Shown here piece by piece: positions 52,597-60,421 of a DNA stretch of 64,000 bases. A model generated the notes under the pieces. The model was not told the origin of the DNA and made no database searches. It saw only the letters and a list, made by a program, of their open reading frames with translations. The stretch covers positions 90,800-154,799 of the forward strand of contig NZBA01000008.1 of the NCBI GenBank assembly GCA_002686265.1, given 5' to 3'. The translations under genes were made by a program, and so were the position numbers. This stretch comes from Planctomycetota bacterium. Lineage in GTDB: Bacteria; Planctomycetota; UBA1135; GCA-002686595. The stretch's first letter is position 1. Each line of letters opens with the position of its first letter.

Positions 52597-53675
52597 GCGA
52601 TCCGCCGGAGCACTCGGGTTCTGGGCCCACTCGCCGGGAGCGTAGGCGGCGACGCCTGGCGGCGCTGGGGGTCTCCCTCGTCGTCGCCTGCGCCCTGGGC
52701 GAGGTCCTGGTTCGAGCGACGATCGGCAGCCCGCTCGCCGAGCGGCCACCGCTCTTGCACGTCCGCTCCCACGCGACCCGCGGCTGGGAGATGGTGCCGG
52801 GCGAGACGCACTTCACCTACCACCATTCGGTCTCGGTGAACTCCCTCGGCTTGCGCGGGAACGAGGTTCCCCAGACCAAGGGCGACGAGCTGCGCGTCCT
52901 CGCCCTGGGGGACAGCCTGATCTACGGCCAGGGGGTCGCCGACTACGAGACGCTGCCGCACTACCTCGAGCAGGCCTTGGCCGCGGGCGGCGGCGAGGGG
53001 CGGACTTGGCGCGTGATCAACGGGGGCCTGCGCGGCTACGACACGACACAGGAGCTCGCCCTCCTACGCGAGCTCGGCGAGCGCATTGTCCCCGACGTGG
53101 TGATTCTCCTGTGGTACTGGAACGACCTTTCCGGATCGCCGATCGAGCAGCTGGCCGCTAACCTGGCGCCCTGGGAGTCGGTCTGCTTCGACCTCGGGAT
53201 GCCCTTCAAAGGGCGCGCGCGGAAGATCTGGCGCGCCAAGGAGATCCTGAGGCGCAGCGCCCTGCTGATGCTGGCCCACGACGCTTGGGTCGCCCGCGGG
53301 GACGACGGCTTCCAGGCCGCACTGGGGGGCGTGTCACCCGCCGAGGGCCTCGCACGCCTCGCCGCCCACCTCGATCGGTTCGTCGCCCTGGGAGAGAGCT
53401 TGGGCTTCCGCCCCATCTTCGCCGTCGTCCCCGAGTCGGCTTCGCTCCGTCGGCCCCACCCATCCGAGCCCTCCGCGGAGCGTGCGGCCGAGCTCGCCGC
53501 CGAACGCGGCCTGGGGGTGATCGACCTGCGGGCACCCCTGGAAGCGTTGACCGAAGCAGCGGGCAAGGTCCCGATCATCCCCTTCGACGGCCACTACCTA
53601 CCGAGCGCCAACCGCGCCATGGCCGAAGCCGTCGCCGCCCACCTCTTGGCCCCAGGGCGGGCGGGCGGGCGTTGA
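52593..53675 (+). CDS. Membrane-anchored SGNH/GDSL-family hydrolase
   Basis: A 360-residue protein whose start overlaps the methyltransferase stop (ATGA). After a basic N-terminus there is one membrane helix (about 23-42). The SGNH motifs are block I LALGDSLIYGQGV (Ser108), an Asn-containing loop INGGLRGYDTTQ, LLWYWNDL, and block V FDGHYLPSANR (Asp332, His334). The layout is that of extracytoplasmic esterases or O-acetyl hydrolases acting on cell-surface glycans, but the substrate cannot be told. A Leu tRNA gene follows on the other strand. Confidence 0.87.
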   Translation: MSDPPEHSGSGPTRRERRRRRLAALGVSLVVACALGEVLVRATIGSPLAERPPLLHVRSHATRGWEMVPGETHFTYHHSVSVNSLGLRGNEVPQTKGDELRVLALGDSLIYGQGVADYETLPHYLEQALAAGGGEGRTWRVINGGLRGYDTTQELALLRELGERIVPDVVILLWYWNDLSGSPIEQLAANLAPWESVCFDLGMPFKGRARKIWRAKEILRRSALLMLAHDAWVARGDDGFQAALGGVSPAEGLARLAAHLDRFVALGESLGFRPIFAVVPESASLRRPHPSEPSAERAAELAAERGLGVIDLRAPLEALTEAAGKVPIIPFDGHYLPSANRAMAEAVAAHLLAPGRAGGR

Positions 53676-53720
53676 GTGCTCCCCGAGGCGGGAGATCGTC
53701 ACAAGAGGCGCTCGCTCGTC

Positions 53721-53806
53721 TGGTGCGGAAGGGGGGACTCGAACCCCCACGCCGTGAAGGCACAGGAACCTAAATCCTGCGCGTCTGCCAGTTCCGCCAC
53801 TTCCGC
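53721..53806 (-). tRNA. tRNA-Leu, anticodon UAG
   Basis: Read on the minus strand, the gene folds as a class II tRNA: acceptor GCGGAAG/CTTCCGC, anticodon stem CAGGA/TCCTG around loop TTTAGGT (anticodon TAG), an extended variable arm, and the T arm GGGGG-TTCGAGT-CCCCC. The discriminator base is A, and CCA appears to be encoded. It decodes CUA (and other CUN) Leu codons. Confidence 0.96.
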
Positions 53807-53955
53807 AGGCCGGCAAGGGTAGCTCACCGAGCCCGACTTGCCCATCCATTGTGGTTCCCACCGCCGCCGGCCGCTCGGGAGCGCCGCGCGTCCTGGGTCA
53901 CCAACGGCGGACAGTCGTGGAAGGCGAGCCGGGTGATCGTGGATAATCAGCGGCG

Positions 53956-54834
53956 ATGTTCGCCGATCTCGCCCCGGTCTTGCTCGTGATCCTGCCGCTC
54001 GTCCTCGCGGCGAGCTGGGGACCGGGCCATCACCTCGAGTTCGCCGAGCGCACGCTCCGCCGCAGGCGAGAGCTCCTGCCCGCCAAGCTCGCGCGCCTGT
54101 TGGGTGAGTACAAACCGGCCTTCGCCTACGGCAACATCGCGGCCGACATCATCAACTTCAAGGCCTGGGGCGGTGAGTACAACCACTGCCACCGCTGGGG
54201 CGTGATCGAGCAGATGCGCGAACAGGCGACGACGCCGCGGCAGGAGGCCTTCATCCTCGGCTACCTCGCGCACCTCGCGACCGACACCATCGCGCACAAC
54301 CACTTCGTCCCCTACCACCTGGCGCGCTTCGCACGCACGCGCGGGCTGGGACACCTGTACTGGGAGCTCTCCGCCGATCGCTTCATCACCGAGCGGCGCT
54401 GGCTGATCATCAACCAGCTCAAGAGCCAGCCCGCCCTCGACGAGCTCGACGAGTTGGTGAACGCAGCGGTCCCCCGCAAGGCGCTCTCAATGCGCACCAA
54501 CAAGCTGATCTTCAACCACGTCCTCTCGGTCAGTGAGCGCGACCGGTGGCGGCGTGGGATGAGCCGCCTGCACCCGCGCGAGCGCATCGCCCTCAAGAAG
54601 GGCTTTCTGGCCAACTTCCAGCGGGCGGCGATGGGCCGCATCCGCCTCGCCCTGCACCCGCGCGGGTTCAAGCGCATCCAGGCCTACGACGCAAATGGGA
54701 AACTGGCCCAGCGGCGTGCCCTCAGCCTGCGCGAGAGCGTCCTGCACCGCCTGGCGCCCGGCCAGATGCGCCGCGAGGAGTCAGAGCGCATCGCGGCGCC
54801 CTTCCTCGAGGGCATGGACACGCCCAAGCCCTGA
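53956..54834 (+). CDS. Exported zinc-dependent phospholipase C-like protein
   Basis: A 292-residue protein with a signal-type N-terminus (VLLVILPLVLAASWG). It matches the bacterial zinc-dependent phospholipase C/S1-P1-like superfamily: WGPGHHLEFAERTL at the mature N-terminus supplies one metal His, then AFAYGNIAADIIN, GEYNHCHRWG and LGYLAHLATDTIAHNHF (His/Asp/His ligands). Those enzymes use three zinc ions. The hydrolysed bond is unverified; phospholipid or phosphate ester is likely. It overlaps no other gene; a decayed MscS relic lies just downstream on the opposite strand. Confidence 0.8.
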   Translation: MFADLAPVLLVILPLVLAASWGPGHHLEFAERTLRRRRELLPAKLARLLGEYKPAFAYGNIAADIINFKAWGGEYNHCHRWGVIEQMREQATTPRQEAFILGYLAHLATDTIAHNHFVPYHLARFARTRGLGHLYWELSADRFITERRWLIINQLKSQPALDELDELVNAAVPRKALSMRTNKLIFNHVLSVSERDRWRRGMSRLHPRERIALKKGFLANFQRAAMGRIRLALHPRGFKRIQAYDANGKLAQRRALSLRESVLHRLAPGQMRREESERIAAPFLEGMDTPKP

Positions 54835-55040
54835 CGGGCGGCGGCGATCGCCACGAAGGCCCGCAGCACCAAATGGGAGAGGTTGGAGAGGAAGCCCAGC
54901 GGCACCGGCGCCGCTTCGGCGCGAGCGAGCACACGCCGCACGAGGCCGTGGGCGAGGTTGGCGGCGAACCAGCCGATGACGAGGATCGCCAGGGCCTGCA
55001 TCACCCGCGGGCCGTCCTCGACGGGCGTAGTTCCCCGCGG
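54835..55040 (-). pseudogene. Relic of an MscS-type mechanosensitive channel
   Basis: A fragment of about 60 codons resembles the first membrane helices of MscS-family channels: MQALAILVIGWFAANLAHGL, then LARAEAAPVPLGFLSNLSHL and VLRAFVAIAA. A full MscS has about 280 residues; here the pore helix (TM3) and beta domain are missing, and the similarity stops at the end of the phospholipase gene read from the other strand. This is the only content I recognise in the interval 54835-55177. Confidence 0.55.
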
Positions 55041-55177
55041 TCTCCAGCCAACGGGCGCTCAGATCGGAGGCACGGTCCGTCGCGGTCTCCTGCGTGGCGC
55101 TTCTCCTGGAATGAACGGCGACCCGGGCGGGTTACCCTCACCCGGCGCTCGTCCGAAAACACGGACCGCGTCCGCTC

Positions 55178-57094
55178 CTACCAGGCGAAATAGCGCACGG
55201 CGAAGCCGTCGGCGCGCCCGTCCCCGTTGGCGTCCCCAGCCTGGGCCTCGTTGACGATCCAGGCGCTCACATCCACATCGCCGCCGTCCTGCGTGACGAC
55301 CGCGGCCGCGTCCTCGGCGTTGAGGATCGAGACCACATGTGTCAGTCCCCCGGGCAGCTGGGTGCGCCACAGGAGACTGTCGAAGGTGTCGCCGTCGCCG
55401 TTCCAATCCGCTCCGTCCTCGGTCTCCGAGACCCGGTAGAAGGCCCACTCGTTCTGGATCACGATTCCCGCGTTGTCGGCATCGACCGCAACGGCGAATC
55501 CGGGGAACAGGAGCTCCTCGGGCGAATCCTCGAAGCGTGCGAAGGTCGGGACGCTGTCGACGGTATCCCCGTCCCCGTTGATGTCCCCGCTCAGCTCCTC
55601 GCCGAAGGCCACGCCGAGGCGCTCGCGGCCGTGCTGCTCTCCCATCCAGGAGGCGGTGGCGAAGACCTCTCCCGCGCCAGGCTCGTGGTCGAAGACGAAC
55701 GGGCCGCCGGCCGCCGGAGAGAGCCACGCGACGAGGTCGCGGTCTTCGCCCGCGTCGCTGTCGTGGTCGCGCCCGTCGGCGGCCTCGTCGATGGTGACGA
55801 CGAAGCGCCCGTCGAGCTCCGCCACGCCCCAGCTCCCGCCGGGGACCGCGGCGACGGCCAGCAGGTCGTCCACCGAATTGGGCGGTGAGACCGGAGTGCT
55901 CGCCCTCACCCAGCGCAGGACGTCATCGTCTTGATCACCGTCGCCGTTGAGCGAGCAAGTGCCCTCGCCGTCCTCGGGGCTGAGGGTCGCGAGGTGGTCG
56001 CCGACGATGGCGATGCGCCGCGAGCCCACCAGACCCGTGTTCACCGGCGACGAGCCCGCCGGGTCGGCGTCCCACGCGGCGAAATCCAGGAAGAAGAGCA
56101 CCTCGTCGGTGGCGTCCTCGTCCTCCTCGCCTGCGCAGTGCGCGGGCTGCCAGCCGGCGGTGAAGGCGAGCGGGTCATTGAAGTTCGTCTCGCCCTGATC
56201 CGCCTCATCCACGAGGAAACCGACCAGCCAATCGTGCTCTCCCGTCGCGCGCGCGCGCAGGGGCGTGGAGGGCGAGGCCGGCAGGGCCAGCTCGGTACTG
56301 CGCAGGGCGAATCCGTAGCCGACCGCCACATCGCCGGTCCCGTCGAGCAGAGCCAGGACGCGGCCGTCGTCGCTGTCCCCGTCGCCGTTCAAGTCGCGCC
56401 CCTCGCGCGGCTCGTCGAGGGCCAGGAAGACCAGACCCTCGTCGACGCCGACGAGATCCGGCGAGAGCTCGGCGACGACGTCGGTGGTCAGCACGTCCCG
56501 CACGATGGTCGGACTGGCCTCGAGCACGACGGCCAGGCTCGACTCCATCGGCCCGGTGAGGGTCTCGGCGCGCGCGAGCAGCAGGAGATCGTCGTCCACG
56601 AGCAGGATCTGCTGCTCGCCGTCGGTCGAGAGGTTGGCGATCCAGGAGAGCTCGGCCGTCGGGCTCCAGTGCAGGAGCACGCGCTCGTCGTTGTCACCGT
56701 CTCCGTCCCAGTCCGCTTCGTCCGCGGACTCATCGGTGACGACGAAGAGCTCGTCGCCGACCCAGACCAGATCACGCGCGGCGACGTTGAGCGAGACCTC
56801 CTCGGCCGTCCGTGCGTCTAGGGCCACGGGGATCGAGTCGAGGGTGTCGCCGTCGCCGTTGAAGTCGGTCCCGCCGTCGCCGGTCGTCCCCTCGTCAGCC
56901 AGAAAGGCGATGCGCAGGCCGGAGACAACGATCTTCGAGGTGGGCAGGAGCGCCTGGGTGGCGGTGAGCTGGGTGATGTCGAGGGGATCGTCGTCGTCGC
57001 TCCCACTCGAGCAGGCCGAGAGGACGAGCAGCGACGTCAGGGCGAGGGCGCGGGGCGCGTTCGGAACGCATCGGCGCGGGGCGGTGGGCTTCAT
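55178..57094 (-). CDS. Large lipoprotein with repeated EF-hand/dockerin-like calcium motifs
   Basis: A 638-residue lipoprotein from ATG 57094, with signal peptide and lipobox near ALTSLLVLSACSS. An acidic linker (SGSDDDD) follows. The body is beta-rich and carries at least seven acidic loops of the DxNxDGDxxD type, such as DFNGDGDTLDSIP, DWDGDGDNDE, DLNGDGDSDDG, SLNGDGDQDDD, DINGDGDTVDSVP, DWNGDGDTFDS and DANGDGRADGF. These occur at roughly even spacing, suggesting calcium-stabilised propeller blades rather than dockerins. I know of no named family. It is divergent from the NHL protein gene. Confidence 0.75.
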   Translation of the reverse strand: MKPTAPRRCVPNAPRALALTSLLVLSACSSGSDDDDPLDITQLTATQALLPTSKIVVSGLRIAFLADEGTTGDGGTDFNGDGDTLDSIPVALDARTAEEVSLNVAARDLVWVGDELFVVTDESADEADWDGDGDNDERVLLHWSPTAELSWIANLSTDGEQQILLVDDDLLLLARAETLTGPMESSLAVVLEASPTIVRDVLTTDVVAELSPDLVGVDEGLVFLALDEPREGRDLNGDGDSDDGRVLALLDGTGDVAVGYGFALRSTELALPASPSTPLRARATGEHDWLVGFLVDEADQGETNFNDPLAFTAGWQPAHCAGEEDEDATDEVLFFLDFAAWDADPAGSSPVNTGLVGSRRIAIVGDHLATLSPEDGEGTCSLNGDGDQDDDVLRWVRASTPVSPPNSVDDLLAVAAVPGGSWGVAELDGRFVVTIDEAADGRDHDSDAGEDRDLVAWLSPAAGGPFVFDHEPGAGEVFATASWMGEQHGRERLGVAFGEELSGDINGDGDTVDSVPTFARFEDSPEELLFPGFAVAVDADNAGIVIQNEWAFYRVSETEDGADWNGDGDTFDSLLWRTQLPGGLTHVVSILNAEDAAAVVTQDGGDVDVSAWIVNEAQAGDANGDGRADGFAVRYFAW

Positions 57095-57170
57095 GGCGAT
57101 CGTGGGGCCACGGGGGGAGGCGGTCGCGTAATGTAGCCCCCACGCCAATCCCGTCCCACCCACAAGCCTC

Positions 57171-58178
57171 ATGCACGCGCGGACCATCGTCCTCACCGCC
57201 GCCCTGGCCCTGCCCGCCTTCCTCGCCTCTCGACTCCTGCCCGCCCAGGAGATCGGCGCCCCCGTGCTCGGCACGGGCAAGCAACGCTTCGAGTGGGTGC
57301 ACGACTGGGCCACGCTGCCCGAGGGCGTGAGCTTCGGCAACACCCACGGCTGCATCGTCAGCGACTCCTCGGGCCGCGTCTACGTGAACACCGACACGAA
57401 GCGGGCGGTGATGGTCTTCGAGGCGGACGGGCGCCTCGTCGATTCCTGGGGCGAGGACCTCGCCGGCGGTTTGCACGGCATGTGCGTCGTCGAGGAGGAC
57501 GGCGGCGAGTTCCTCTACCTGACCCACACGGCGCGCCACATCGCGGCCAAGGCGACCCTCGGCGGCGAGATTCCGTGGACCCTCGGCTACCCCGAAGCAT
57601 CGGGGCTCTACGACTCGGCGGACTCCTATCGGCCCACGAGTATCGCCGTGGCCCCCGACGGCGGCATCTTCGTGGCCGACGGCTACGGGAAGTCCTGGAT
57701 CCACCAGTACGACGCCGAGCGCGAGTACCTGCGCTCCTTCGCCGGCCCAGGCCCTGAGCCGGGCCGGACGCGCACGCCCCACGGCATCTCGATCGACCTA
57801 CGCGGCGAAGAGCCCCTGCTAGTCGTCTCCGATCGAGAGAACCACCGCCTGCAGTGGTTCGATCTCTCCGGCGAGCTCGTCCGAACGCTCGCGGAGGAGC
57901 TGCGCCGCCCCTGCCACACCGACTTCTTCGGAGAGGAGCTCCTGGTCGCCGACCTCGCCGGGCGCGTCTCGCTCTTCGACGGCAAGGGCGAGCTCCTCGC
58001 ACACCTGGGCGACAATCCCGACGCGAGCCTGCGCGCCACGAACGGCGCTCCTCGCGAGCGCTGGACGGACGGCGAGTTCCTCGCTCCCCACTGCGCGCAC
58101 TTCGACGCTCGCGGCGACATCTACGTCATGGATTGGAACGCCCTCGGCCGGATCACCAAGCTACGCCGCGTGGACTGA
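57171..58178 (+). CDS. Exported NHL-repeat six-bladed beta-propeller protein
   Basis: A 335-residue protein with a signal peptide (VLTAALALPAFLASRLLPAQ). NHL-like blades repeat every 45-50 residues: CIVSDSSGRVYVNTDTKRAV, PTSIAVAPDGGIFVADGYGK, LLVVSDRENHRLQWFDLSGE, ELLVADLAGRVSLFDGKGEL and DARGDIYVMDWNALGRITKL. Propellers of this type act in peptidylglycine lyase-like enzymes or as binding scaffolds; catalytic metal residues are not obvious. A hairpin directly after the stop separates it from the cytochrome gene. Confidence 0.85.
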   Translation: MHARTIVLTAALALPAFLASRLLPAQEIGAPVLGTGKQRFEWVHDWATLPEGVSFGNTHGCIVSDSSGRVYVNTDTKRAVMVFEADGRLVDSWGEDLAGGLHGMCVVEEDGGEFLYLTHTARHIAAKATLGGEIPWTLGYPEASGLYDSADSYRPTSIAVAPDGGIFVADGYGKSWIHQYDAEREYLRSFAGPGPEPGRTRTPHGISIDLRGEEPLLVVSDRENHRLQWFDLSGELVRTLAEELRRPCHTDFFGEELLVADLAGRVSLFDGKGELLAHLGDNPDASLRATNGAPRERWTDGEFLAPHCAHFDARGDIYVMDWNALGRITKLRRVD

Positions 58179-58197
58179 CGCGGCGACAGCCGCCGCG
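58179..58197 (+). terminator. Stem-loop directly after the NHL gene
   Basis: A 7-bp stem CGCGGCG / CGCCGCG with a 5-base loop begins at the base after the TGA. No T tract follows. Confidence 0.5.
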
Positions 58198-58225
58198 GGG
58201 GTTGACGGCTGCGCGGTCTGCGCCG

Positions 58226-59275
58226 ATGCTGCCCGTCATGAACGAGCGATGGACCGCGACGGCTCACGGGATCGCCGCCCTCTCGTGCGCCGCAACCCTG
58301 CTGGCCGCCTCGGCGAGCTGGCGCGGCGCGCGCGCGGGTGCTGACGACGGAGTGGAACCCGCCCCCGCGCCGCCGACATACGACGGCGTTCCCGCCATGC
58401 TCGAGGGCTGGCGCGAGCTCGACTGCGCCCGCTGCCACGAAGCCATCAGCGAGGAGTGGGCCGGATCGCGCCACGCCCTGGCCTGGGTAGACCCTCACTT
58501 CCAGGAGGCCCTGCGCGGCCTGCGCCGGCCCAAGAGCTGCCACGGTTGCCACGTTCCCCTTCCCCTGCACGTCGACCGCCTGCGGCAGAAGCCACGCCCG
58601 CGGGCGACGGACCTCGACCACGGCATCGGCTGCATCGCGTGCCACGCGGGCCCCGACGACACCATCGTCGGCCCCTGGGGCGAGCCCACCGACGCCCACC
58701 CCTCGGTGGTGAACGAGAGCTTCACCGCCGAGGGGCAGAGCCGCGTCTGCATCGCATGCCACGCGACGAACATCGGTCCGGTGATCGGGATCGCCAAGGA
58801 CTTCGTGCGCACCGAGCAGGCGGCCAAGGGCGAGAGCTGCGTCGGCTGTCACATGGCGAGCGTCGAGCGTTCCGCCGCCGTGGACCCCGAAACCGGCGAG
58901 GCTTCTCCGATCCGCCCGGGACGCAGCCACTCCCTGCGGACCCCGCGCGACGCGACCTTCCTGCGCAGCGCCTTCGACCTGCGCTTGGTCCCCGGTGAGT
59001 CTGGCATGATCCTGTCGATCGCCAACCGCTGCGGCCACCGCATCCCGGGGCTCGAGGGGCGCACGCTCTCCCTCGCGGTCGAGGCCTTCGACGCCGCCGG
59101 CGCCTCCCTGGACCAGCGCTCGGTCACGATCGACAAGGAGAACCACCTGGGCGCGGACGAATCCGTCGATCTCGTCCTACCGGCCGACTCCGCGCGCGTC
59201 CACGTCCACGGCCTGCACGACGCCCCCGGCTTCGAGACGCCGGTCCCGTTCGTCGACGAGGCCGTCCTTCCCTGA
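58226..59275 (+). CDS. Exported pentahaem c-type cytochrome (cytochrome c554-like)
   Basis: A 349-residue protein with a signal peptide near ALSCAATLLAASASW. Five CxxCH haem-binding sites are present (CARCH, CHGCH, two CIACH, CVGCH), with several other His residues for distal ligation. EAISEEWAGSRHALAW between the first haems is typical of the cytochrome_C554/multihaem group. The last third lacks haems and is beta-rich (RCGHRIPG, AFDAAGASLDQRS). It is probably an extracytoplasmic electron carrier; the redox partner is not in the window. ATG 58226 was chosen over the in-frame ATG 12 bp later. Confidence 0.88.
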   Translation: MLPVMNERWTATAHGIAALSCAATLLAASASWRGARAGADDGVEPAPAPPTYDGVPAMLEGWRELDCARCHEAISEEWAGSRHALAWVDPHFQEALRGLRRPKSCHGCHVPLPLHVDRLRQKPRPRATDLDHGIGCIACHAGPDDTIVGPWGEPTDAHPSVVNESFTAEGQSRVCIACHATNIGPVIGIAKDFVRTEQAAKGESCVGCHMASVERSAAVDPETGEASPIRPGRSHSLRTPRDATFLRSAFDLRLVPGESGMILSIANRCGHRIPGLEGRTLSLAVEAFDAAGASLDQRSVTIDKENHLGADESVDLVLPADSARVHVHGLHDAPGFETPVPFVDEAVLP

Positions 59276-59289
59276 GCGGGGAGCCCCGC
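59276..59289. terminator. Stem-loop between convergent genes
   Basis: A short inverted repeat GCGGGG / CCCCGC, separated by two bases, directly follows the cytochrome stop and precedes the stop of the PilZ gene on the other strand. It could terminate both. Confidence 0.4.
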
Positions 59290-59300
59290 CGGCCCGACGC

Positions 59301-59618
59301 TCAGTCGAGCTCCACCGCCCAGCCGCGGCGTTCGCCCTCGATACGCTCACTGCGCACGAGGTGGCCGGTGACGGTGCGCGAGACGCCGTCCTCGAGGAGC
59401 TCGACCTCGACGCGCACCTCGCCCTCGGTGAAGAACAGCACGCCGCCGGGGGCGACGTTCTCGGCGCGCCCCTCGATCGCCTCGGCGCCGAAGCGCAGGC
59501 GGACGGTCGCGCTGCTCGGCCGGCGGAGGTTGCGACGGCGCTCGCCGAGCTCAACCGGATCGGGATCGGACATGGCCATGGTCATCTCATCGTCAGGGTC
59601 CGCGGGCACCGCCGACAT
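59301..59618 (-). CDS. PilZ-domain protein
   Basis: A 105-residue protein consisting of a single PilZ domain after a short acidic tail. The cyclic-di-GMP-binding signature is visible: RRRNLRRPSSATVRL (RxxxR-type box) followed by AENVAPGGVLFF (the [D/N]xSxxG box, with Ala in place of Ser). A role as a c-di-GMP receptor or an inactive PilZ adaptor is possible; the altered second box makes binding uncertain. It lies 22 bp from the CDP-alcohol phosphotransferase gene on the same strand. Confidence 0.82.
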   Translation of the reverse strand: MSAVPADPDDEMTMAMSDPDPVELGERRRNLRRPSSATVRLRFGAEAIEGRAENVAPGGVLFFTEGEVRVEVELLEDGVSRTVTGHLVRSERIEGERRGWAVELD

Positions 59619-59640
59619 CGGCCGGAGGAACCGGTGGACT

Positions 59641-60303
59641 TTACGGATTCCGCGCGCGACGCGCCTCGCGCCACAGGATCAGCCCGTCGCGTGCGTAGAG
59701 GGCTGTGCTGAACACGACCAGGACCGCCGAGAGTCCGACGAGGACGCCTACGAGATCGGTGGGCGCGCCCGCGAAGACCGCCGCGAAGAGGGCGAATGCC
59801 AGGACCGTCGAGACCTTGCCGTGCCAGCGGTGCTCGCCCTCGACCGGCCCGCGGCGCAAGCGCAGAGCGGCGAAGCCGGCGGCCTCGAGGAGATCACGGC
59901 CCGCGAACAGGACCAGGAACCACAAGGGAACCGAGGGGAAGGCCGGCCCGGAGGCGAAGACGATCGTGGAGAGGATAGCCAGTTGGGCCAGCTTGTCGGC
60001 CACGGCATCCAGGCGCGCACCGGCGCGCGTGCGCACGTCGAGCCAGCGGGCGAACATGCCGTCGAGCACGTCGGAGGCACCGATCGCCACCAGCAGCAAG
60101 ATCACCCAACGGCGCGAAGCCGCGGTCGGATCACCGGCCTCGGCGGCGGCCTGACACTCGACCCAGCCCGTCACCAGGACCGGGATCAACCCGATGCGCA
60201 CCAAGGTCAGAAACCAAGGCAGGGCGACCCAGGCCGAGATGCGGGCGGGCTGCGGGGTCTGCTCCCCAAGGTTCAACCCGGCTTTCGAAGTAGCGCTCAT
60301 CAT
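59641..60303 (-). CDS. CDP-alcohol phosphatidyltransferase
   Basis: A 220-residue membrane enzyme of phospholipid headgroup synthesis. The complete catalytic motif is DVLDGMFARWLDVRTRAGARLDAVADK: Asp78, Asp81-Gly, Ala85-Arg86, Gly95, Asp99 and Asp103. About six membrane helices flank it (for example WVALPWFLTLVRIGLIPVLV and VSTVLAFALFAAVFAG). Members transfer a phosphatidyl group from CDP-diacylglycerol to glycerol phosphate, inositol phosphate or similar, but which acceptor is used cannot be read from the sequence. The ATG-ATG start at 60303 gives the normal length. It is divergent from the secreted protease gene. Confidence 0.92.
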   Translation of the reverse strand: MMSATSKAGLNLGEQTPQPARISAWVALPWFLTLVRIGLIPVLVTGWVECQAAAEAGDPTAASRRWVILLLVAIGASDVLDGMFARWLDVRTRAGARLDAVADKLAQLAILSTIVFASGPAFPSVPLWFLVLFAGRDLLEAAGFAALRLRRGPVEGEHRWHGKVSTVLAFALFAAVFAGAPTDLVGVLVGLSAVLVVFSTALYARDGLILWREARRARNP

Positions 60304-60421
60304 CACTCCCGCAGCCATCCTCCGCTCGCTCCCCCACGCTCCGCAAGAGCGCGCAGGCCGATTCGCGGGCGAAGGAGTACAATCGGCAGGTCGCAGCCCC
60401 GTTCCCCAGCGAAAAAGCCTC

